From Bacteroidales bacterium (GTDB taxonomy: Bacteria; Bacteroidota; Bacteroidia; Bacteroidales; UBA7960): 5,941 nucleotides of DNA. The first letter of the stretch is position 1; each line of letters opens with the position of its first letter. The notes beneath the pieces were generated by a model that saw nothing but the letters and a program-made list of their open reading frames with translations, searched no databases and was not told the origin of the DNA. The DNA lies in the NCBI GenBank assembly GCA_003560215.1, contig PWIY01000270.1, forward strand, positions 1-5,941. Reading direction: 5' to 3'. Of the stretch, positions 1-5,058 are shown piece by piece. Made by a program: the position numbers and the translations under genes.

Positions 1-119
1 CAGTCATGGGGGCAGTGAAACAAACGACGTAATGATTCAGGGTCTGCAGTGTCTGACAGACAAAAGTACATAATTCAACAAGGAATTCTGCTAAAACAGA
101 TAATGATCTGTTTGATAAG
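1..119. other. Unassigned left edge, no supported gene
   Basis: I see no supportable gene here. One plus-strand frame is open from base 2 to a TAA at 71-73 (23 codons). It could be the tail of an upstream gene, but it matches nothing I recognise and is short enough to be chance. The stretch 50-60 contains a small palindromic run (TGTCTGACA). No terminator hairpin is evident after the possible stop. Confidence 0.4.
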
Positions 120-176
120 ATGCCACAATGACACCATAAAGCTGTAATTATTGTGAGAAAATGCCAAAATGACGCC
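120..176 (+). promoter_or_regulatory. Paired 16-bp operator/enhancer-like elements upstream of hsp20
   Basis: Two copies of ATGCCAnAATGACnCC lie at 120-135 and 161-176 and differ at only two positions. Each contains an imperfect inverted repeat of the form TGCCA-N3-TGAC(A/G), which reads TGYCA-N3-TGRCA as a two-fold symmetric site. The copies start 41 bp apart, close to four helical turns, so a dimeric regulator bound to both would sit on the same DNA face. They lie upstream of the candidate promoter at 209-223, where an activator's upstream sites would be expected. The repeat and its spacing are seen directly. The regulatory role is inferred, and I cannot name the regulator. The sequence does not match CIRCE (HrcA) or HAIR (HspR). 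Confidence 0.5.
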
Positions 177-208
177 TTTTTATTCTTGGTTTAGTGTTAA
201 ATATGATC

Positions 209-223
209 TGGCATATCATTTGA
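209..223 (+). promoter_or_regulatory. Candidate sigma-54-like -24/-12 promoter for hsp20
   Basis: TGGCATATCATTTGA resembles the sigma-54 consensus TGGCAC-N5-TTGC. The GG is at 210-211 and, after the correct 10-nt gap, there is GA where GC is expected, so the -12 element has one key mismatch. A start site near 235 would leave a leader of about 47 nt before the ATG at 282. The same bases also contain TA-N3-TTTG, near the Bacteroidota housekeeping -7 element (TAnnTTTG), with a weak TTGG at 186-189 as a possible -33. Both readings are therefore open, and the promoter is a candidate only. Confidence 0.3.
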
Positions 224-267
224 ATATGGATTGACGGAATAAAAAAATCAGTGTTAACCAAAAAGAA

Positions 268-273
268 AGGAGG
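268..273 (+). promoter_or_regulatory. Shine-Dalgarno sequence of hsp20
   Basis: AGGAGG within AAAGGAGGG lies eight bases before the ATG at 282. This is near-ideal spacing and supports that ATG over the in-frame ATG at 291. It contrasts with the minus-strand redox operon, where the large gene has no recognisable Shine-Dalgarno, and suggests that hsp20 is built for strong translation when induced. Confidence 0.8.
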
Positions 274-281
274 GTTGTCTT

Positions 282-719
282 ATGCTGCCAATGATCAAAA
301 GAAACCGCGAGAACATGCCAAGCTTTATTGATGAATTTTTCGGAAAAGACTGGATGGATAGTGTTTTCAGCGATCAGCCCGGAATCAGCACACCTGCTGT
401 TAACGTGAAAGAAACCAATGACGATTATCAGATTGAGGTCGCAGCACCCGGGTTGGACAAGAAAGATTTCAAGGTAGATCTTGACAACAATGTGCTTACC
501 ATTTCCTCAGAAAAAGAACACAAAGATGAGCAGAAGGAAGAAGGTAAGTACATGCGCAGAGAGTTCAGCTATTCATCCTTCAGCCGTTCTTTCAGCCTGC
601 CCGATGCGGTGGATGCTGAAAACATCAAGGCCAAACACAAGGACGGTATTTTGCTGGTAGTCATTCCGAAACGCGAAGAAGCCCGGCGTAAATCACCAAA
701 GCAAATTGCCATATCATAA
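282..719 (+). CDS. hsp20: Small heat-shock protein, Hsp20/alpha-crystallin family
   Basis: This is a 145-residue ATP-independent holdase chaperone. It is expected in the cytoplasm as dimer-based oligomers that bind unfolding proteins and hand them to the DnaK/ClpB refolding machinery. Visible features are a short N-terminal arm with an aromatic-rich patch (FIDEFFGKDW, residues 15-24) and an alpha-crystallin domain at about residues 38-131. The domain carries the hallmark AxxxDGIL motif (A117 to L124). A C-terminal IxI motif (I142-A143-I144), which docks between neighbouring dimers, follows. The length is normal for bacterial Hsp20. The start at 282 is supported by the strong Shine-Dalgarno. 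It is a single-gene unit, convergent with the redox operon and closed by the hairpin at 735-779. The upstream repeats and sigma-54-like promoter suggest stress-activated transcription. Family assignment is secure; the regulation is inferred. Confidence 0.96.
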   Translation: MLPMIKRNRENMPSFIDEFFGKDWMDSVFSDQPGISTPAVNVKETNDDYQIEVAAPGLDKKDFKVDLDNNVLTISSEKEHKDEQKEEGKYMRREFSYSSFSRSFSLPDAVDAENIKAKHKDGILLVVIPKREEARRKSPKQIAIS

Positions 720-734
720 CTGATTTGGTCGGGC

Positions 735-779
735 AAAAAAAAACGGAGGAAGCTGTTTGGAAAAGCTTCCTCCGTTTTT
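735..779. terminator. Bidirectional intrinsic terminator between convergent genes
   Basis: A perfect 16-bp inverted repeat pairs 739-754 with 764-779 around a 9-nt loop (755-763). Its core is CGGAGGAAGCT. On the plus strand the stem ends in five T (775-779) and terminates hsp20. On the minus strand the A run 735-743 becomes nine T, so the hairpin is at least as good a terminator for the redox operon coming from the right. The position between two convergent stop codons (719 and 866) fits this double role. Confidence 0.9.
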
Positions 780-852
780 GTGTTTCAACGAGGGTTGGGT
801 TATGTTTCTACGAGTTTTATGTTTCAACGAGGGTTATGTTTCAAAGAGGTTT
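780..852. repeat. Four-copy 17-bp tandem repeat array
   Basis: The unit ATGTTTCAACGAGGGTT occurs at 780-796 (first base G, then a 5-bp GGGTT insert at 797-801), 802-818 (degenerate, with CTACGAGTTTT), 819-835 (the reference copy) and 836-852 (CAAAGAGGTTT). The array fills most of the gap between the terminator and the stop codon of the ferritin-like gene, so it lies in that operon's 3' untranslated region on the minus strand. There are no spacers, so it is not a CRISPR array. The function is unknown; slippage-generated minisatellite sequence or a protein- or RNA-binding array are both possible. Confidence 0.85.
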
Positions 853-865
853 ATCCGGCCTCTGA

Positions 866-1321
866 TCAGTTTTCACGCATTACGTAGTCATCGTACTCCA
901 GTTCAAATCTGAGCTTGTGTTTGGATTCTTCCACCGCCAGGGCCTGGAATACTTTCTGCAACTCAGGGTGGTCGGTGCGCTCCGATAATTTCGTGTAAAG
1001 CCGGAAGGCTGCTTTCTCCCTTTTCATGGCCAGCACAAGGGCATCACGGTATTCCATGTCTGCCGCATCTCCGGACTGAACAACATAATCGGCAATTTTC
1101 AGATCCCTCACTTTTTCCACGTCCATATCAAACAATCCTTCCTCCTTGATCTTGCGGAGCCTGGCTTTATGGCCGACCTCCTCGCGCGCAAACTGGAGAA
1201 AAATCTGTTTCATTTCTTCGTTTTTCATCCTTTCTGCCAGCCCGTTGTAAAAATCCACTGCCTCCTGTTCCGACTGCATGGCAAAATCCAGGATTTCATC
1301 TACAGAATTAAACGTTTTCAT
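866..1321 (-). CDS. Ferritin-like diiron protein (rubrerythrin family, no rubredoxin domain)
   Basis: This 151-residue protein is predicted to form a four-helix bundle carrying a diiron site. Ligand candidates fall in the expected two half-repeats: E18 (in SEQEAVDFY), E48-x-x-H51, E102 (in KREKAAFRLY) and E132-x-x-H135. All six ligand positions of a rubrerythrin-type ferritin-like domain are present, but there is no C-terminal CxxC...CxxC rubredoxin module, so electrons must come from a separate partner. Members of this group reduce peroxide or oxygen, or handle iron, in the cytoplasm of anaerobes. The ATG at 1319-1321 lies inside the end of the upstream large redox gene, overlapping it by 14 bp with no clear Shine-Dalgarno. 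This implies translational coupling and a linked role. The exact activity (peroxidase, oxidase or iron handling) cannot be read from sequence. Confidence 0.85.
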   Translation of the reverse strand: MKTFNSVDEILDFAMQSEQEAVDFYNGLAERMKNEEMKQIFLQFAREEVGHKARLRKIKEEGLFDMDVEKVRDLKIADYVVQSGDAADMEYRDALVLAMKREKAAFRLYTKLSERTDHPELQKVFQALAVEESKHKLRFELEYDDYVMREN

Positions 1322-4300
1322 AGCTTATTTCTTTAATGTTGTTAAATGCTTCGCTCCAGGCTGTTTCAAATTTTTCTGTCAGGATGTCGCATCCGTATTC
1401 AAATTTTCTCAGCCGGTTATCATTGCTTGTGCTGACAAGTTCGCAGGTTGTTTCAGAAGACTTTTCCTGCGGCTTCATCAACGCTGCTGTTTCCAGCATG
1501 ACATCAGCAGGACCCTCGTAATCGGCTTTGACATCAAACAGTGCCAGCAAATTCATGATCTGGTCAATACTGCTCTTCTTCAAAGGGCTCTGCCGGTTTG
1601 CTTCAAATTGCTGGATAAATCGCTGGGTATTGGTGAAACTTCCGCCGATCTCCATGTGCAAAGATCCGGGGAGCACAAGATCTGCCTCCCTGGCCGTTTC
1701 ACTCATAAACAGATCCTGCACCACCAAAAAACCGGTTTTGTTCAGTGCATTTTTAACTTCCTCTTTGTTGATTGCACATCCCAGAGGATCTTCCCCGAAA
1801 ATGAATCCGTTCTTAATGCTACCTGACTTCAAAAGTTCCCACTGTTCTGATGCTGCTTCACCGGGAATTTTTTTCGTCTGCCATGTATCAGCCAGCAAGC
1901 TCATCACTTTGTCATCGCTGATGCAGCGGCCTCCCGGTGCCAGTTTTGGATCAGCACCCATGTCAAGAAGTCCCTGTGAATTGTTTTTCTCCTTGAGCGG
2001 CAGCAGACCGGCTCCCGATTTCCCTGATTTTCCGGTCAGGTGACAAAGGTTTCGCAATTCCTGGCAGGTGTTGGCAGAAAGGCCTTTTTCGGAGAACATA
2101 ATGATGGATCGGTGTTCACGGTTGAAATCTTCAGCAAAACTGGCAATTTGCCCCGGTGTACATCCGGCTTCACGGATCAACCTGTCAAAGCTATCCGAAA
2201 GAACCTCTTTGCGGTAGGCATCAAACCCTGTGCAATGATCGTCCAGGTAAACACCATTTTCCATTTTATTGGACAAAATGAAATGAATGCTTGCTCTGAC
2301 AAAATGGTACGGGGACTGTATGCGGGTTACTGCAGCTGCCCTGTGCGCCATGCTGCTACTTTCTCTTGTGGTGATCAGCTCAAGCTTTGTGCCTTCCTTA
2401 AAAGCGGCATTGACAGCATAAAACCCGGCCACAGGGTTATCAGAACCTACCTCGCTGTCGAGAAAGTAAATCCTTCCGGCCTGCCGGATCTGATCCAGGG
2501 GTACCGCATGGCGGCTGTTTTCCAGGTAACCGTTTCCACGGTCCATATAATGGAAACTCCCCACATTGCCCGTGCCCATTCCTGCCCTTGCCAGTTTCTG
2601 AAGCAGGTAGATCTCTTCGTTGGTCAGTCTTGCCCCGATATACATTCCGTTTTCCTCCGGGCTGACTGCTGCCACCTTTTCCCTGATCAATTGCCATGCT
2701 TCTTTGAAGCTGATCGGCTCAAAGCTTCCATTTACCTTTTTCAGGGGATGGGTCAGGCGGCCGGAATCATTCAGGTATCGGTAGCCAAACTTCGCCCGAT
2801 TGCAGATGCTGCCATCTTTGTTTACCAGTCCGCTATTGCCTGTGGCCCTGCCCACAAAACCATCCTTGTCGTGATGGGAAACTGTGCATCCGATGGAGCA
2901 ATAGTTGCATATTGTTGTGGTCTTGCTGGTTTTGACCGGCATGGTTTTGAAAGGCACGTTTTCCGTAATGGCCCCGGTGGGGCAGGTGTCAATGCAAAGC
3001 CCGCATGAATCGCAATTGGTGGCGGTCAGGGGACCATCCATACTTGGAGCCACGTAGGTTTCAAAACCCCTGTTTACAAGGCCCAGTGCATTGGCCCCGT
3101 TCATTTCGGAACAGATCCTGATACAGCGGGAACAAAGAATGCATTTATTGTTATCGATTTCCACATAGGGGTGGGAAAAGTCTACCTGGTGTTTTTTGTA
3201 ATCTCCTCCGAAACGTTTTTGCTCCGCACCATAAGTGGTTGCATATTTTTTCAAATCGCAGGTATGCAGTTCCGAACACCCGCATTCGAGACAGCGCAGG
3301 GTTTCATTTTTGGCTGCCTCATCTGAATAACCCTTTTCTACCTCGTCGAAATTATTTCTGCTGTCCGGATCAAGTGTGGGCATTTCTTCCCTAAGCTGTG
3401 CAGGATAGAAGCCCTGGTATTCATCCTTTACCTGTTCTTCAAAGTTGTCTTTTTTGCTCAGAAACTCTTTGTCCGGCGGAGTAACCGGTTTAGGCCCAAG
3501 GTACTTGTTGCAACTTTGTGCTGCAACCCTTCCCTGTGCAATGGCTTCGATCAGGGTTGCCGGGCCGGTCACGCCATCACCGCAGGCAAAAATGCTTTCA
3601 ATGGAGGTCTGCAGTGTTCCCGGGTCTGCATCGATATCCCCCCACTTGTTCAGCTTCAGTTCCTGATCCGAATATTTGCTGATGTCGTCTATGAAGTCAA
3701 CCACTGTTTTCTGACCAATGGCAGCAAGGATATAATCCAGCTCCACCTCAAACTCCGACCCCTCGATTTTTACAGGCCTTCTTCTGCCCGAAGCATCAGG
3801 TTCCCCTAGCTGCATTCGGATACAAGTCAGGGATTTCAGGTTGCCATCGGCATCTTTATTCACCCTGGCGGGGGCAGTCAGGAACATATAATTGATCCCT
3901 TCCAGTTTTGACTCATGGATTTCGATGGGGTTGGCAGGCATTTCCTTTTCGGTTCGCCGGTAAATGACCGTTACCTCTTCAGCCCCGCATCGTTTTGCTG
4001 TACGGCAGCAGTCCATGGCCGTATTTCCTCCGCCGATCACAGCCACCTTTTTCCCGGAAAAATCAAGCTTTTTTCCGGTTGCTTCCATGTTCCTGAGGAA
4101 ATCAATCCCGGAAAAGATATTCCCGGCATCATCATTTTTACATCCGATTCCGGTGCCTTTTTGTGACCCAATCCCAAGAATAACCGAGTCAAACTGATCC
4201 TTCAGTTCTTTGTAGCTCAGGTTCTCACCAAGCTTTTTGCCATAATGAATCTTGACGCCCAAACCGGTAATTCCCTCCACTTCCTTGTCGATGATATCGT

Positions 4301-5030
4301 TTGGAAGGCGGTAGGGGGGAATGCCGTAACGGAGCATTCCGCCGGCATGCTCATGGGCCTCGAAAATCTCCACGTTATGCCCTTCAACGGCCAGAAAATA
4401 TGCGGCAGTGAGCCCTCCGGGCCCTGCGCCGATCACAGCCACTTTTTTGCCTGTGTCCGGCTTTACCTCCGGCATGAAACGATCAGGAGAAAACAGATCA
4501 ATGTCAGAGGTGTACCTTTTCAGGTAATCGATCCCGACACCCGTTTCCTCCAGGAGATTGCGACGGCACACATCCTCGCAGGGCCGGACACAAACCCTGC
4601 CGCAAATGGCGGGCAGGGGGTTGGTTTGTTTGATCAGTTCAACAGCCTCCCGGTATTTTCCCTTGCTAATCATCGAAATATATCCCTGCACATCCACGCC
4701 GGCCGGACATTCTTCTTTACAGGGGGGTGTACAGTCGGCATAGTGGTTGCTTACCAATAGCTCCAGCGCGAACTGCCTTGATTTCTGAACCCTGTCATTG
4801 TCAGTTTCAATGCGCATCCCTTCCTTTACCTTTGTGGAGCATGCAGGCTGAAGTCCGCGCATTCCCTCTACTTCCACCACACACAGATAGCAGGAGGAGA
4901 AAGGTTCGAGTCTGTCGTCATTACATAGCGTGGGGATTTCGATGTTCAGGCGACGGGCCATATCCAGAATGGTTTCCTCCTGGTATCCCGGGAAAATTTT
5001 TCCGTTTATGATGATATTGAGTTTACTCAT
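1308..5030 (-). CDS. Multidomain Fe-S flavoprotein: NuoG-type [2Fe-2S] + GltD/NfnB-like + degenerate FdhA/NuoG-like module
   Basis: The protein has 1240 residues and no signal peptide, so it is cytoplasmic. In order: a NuoG-type [2Fe-2S] domain (1-80; C36, C47, C50, C64); a GltD/NfnB-type double-cluster domain (96-160; C100, C104, C108, C143, C147, C151, C155); an FAD/NAD(P) oxidoreductase (195-510; GAGPGG 201-206, GGGNTAMD 333-340, YRR 357-359, ACGD 482-485); a CxxCxC-x5-C motif (580-591); two [4Fe-4S] ferredoxin motifs (630-640, 673-683); a molybdopterin-oxidoreductase Fe4S4 motif (C708, C711, C715, C743); and an FdhA/NuoG-like body (about 760-1160). The catalytic Cys/Sec region (822-834) has no Cys, R745 replaces the usual Lys, and no C-terminal MopB domain is present. 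Formate dehydrogenase activity is therefore unlikely. The start gives a normal NuoG-type N-terminus and lies 28 bp after the NuoF-like gene. A NAD(P)H/ferredoxin electron-bifurcating role is inferred. Confidence 0.85.
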   Translation of the reverse strand: MSKLNIIINGKIFPGYQEETILDMARRLNIEIPTLCNDDRLEPFSSCYLCVVEVEGMRGLQPACSTKVKEGMRIETDNDRVQKSRQFALELLVSNHYADCTPPCKEECPAGVDVQGYISMISKGKYREAVELIKQTNPLPAICGRVCVRPCEDVCRRNLLEETGVGIDYLKRYTSDIDLFSPDRFMPEVKPDTGKKVAVIGAGPGGLTAAYFLAVEGHNVEIFEAHEHAGGMLRYGIPPYRLPNDIIDKEVEGITGLGVKIHYGKKLGENLSYKELKDQFDSVILGIGSQKGTGIGCKNDDAGNIFSGIDFLRNMEATGKKLDFSGKKVAVIGGGNTAMDCCRTAKRCGAEEVTVIYRRTEKEMPANPIEIHESKLEGINYMFLTAPARVNKDADGNLKSLTCIRMQLGEPDASGRRRPVKIEGSEFEVELDYILAAIGQKTVVDFIDDISKYSDQELKLNKWGDIDADPGTLQTSIESIFACGDGVTGPATLIEAIAQGRVAAQSCNKYLGPKPVTPPDKEFLSKKDNFEEQVKDEYQGFYPAQLREEMPTLDPDSRNNFDEVEKGYSDEAAKNETLRCLECGCSELHTCDLKKYATTYGAEQKRFGGDYKKHQVDFSHPYVEIDNNKCILCSRCIRICSEMNGANALGLVNRGFETYVAPSMDGPLTATNCDSCGLCIDTCPTGAITENVPFKTMPVKTSKTTTICNYCSIGCTVSHHDKDGFVGRATGNSGLVNKDGSICNRAKFGYRYLNDSGRLTHPLKKVNGSFEPISFKEAWQLIREKVAAVSPEENGMYIGARLTNEEIYLLQKLARAGMGTGNVGSFHYMDRGNGYLENSRHAVPLDQIRQAGRIYFLDSEVGSDNPVAGFYAVNAAFKEGTKLELITTRESSSMAHRAAAVTRIQSPYHFVRASIHFILSNKMENGVYLDDHCTGFDAYRKEVLSDSFDRLIREAGCTPGQIASFAEDFNREHRSIIMFSEKGLSANTCQELRNLCHLTGKSGKSGAGLLPLKEKNNSQGLLDMGADPKLAPGGRCISDDKVMSLLADTWQTKKIPGEAASEQWELLKSGSIKNGFIFGEDPLGCAINKEEVKNALNKTGFLVVQDLFMSETAREADLVLPGSLHMEIGGSFTNTQRFIQQFEANRQSPLKKSSIDQIMNLLALFDVKADYEGPADVMLETAALMKPQEKSSETTCELVSTSNDNRLRKFEYGCDILTEKFETAWSEAFNNIKEISYENV

Positions 5031-5058
5031 AGGTCAGCAGGTTGTATTTTATATGTGC

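Noticed and set aside
2..73. Tail of an upstream plus-strand gene
   Set aside because: Only 23 open codons with no recognisable motif; an open stretch of this length occurs readily by chance.
231..259. Sigma-70-type promoter starting at TTGACG (231-236)
   Set aside because: At 17-bp spacing the -10 position reads TTAACC, a poor match, and the start site would fall too close to the Shine-Dalgarno. The sequence at 209-223 is a better candidate.
780..852. CRISPR-like repeats, because the unit contains GTTTCAAC
   Set aside because: The 17-bp unit is too short, copies abut without spacers of 30-40 bp, and no cas genes are present. It is a simple tandem array.
2532..2570. Selenocysteine-containing formate dehydrogenase active site
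   Set aside because: There is no in-frame TGA in the large gene and no Cys in the expected segment, so no selenocysteine can be proposed.
2040..3008. Long plus-strand open frame of 322 codons opposite the large redox gene
   Set aside because: It lies entirely antisense to the well-supported FdhA-like module, resembles no family I recognise and has no Shine-Dalgarno. It is a codon-bias shadow of the real gene, as are the other antisense frames between 1278 and 5916.
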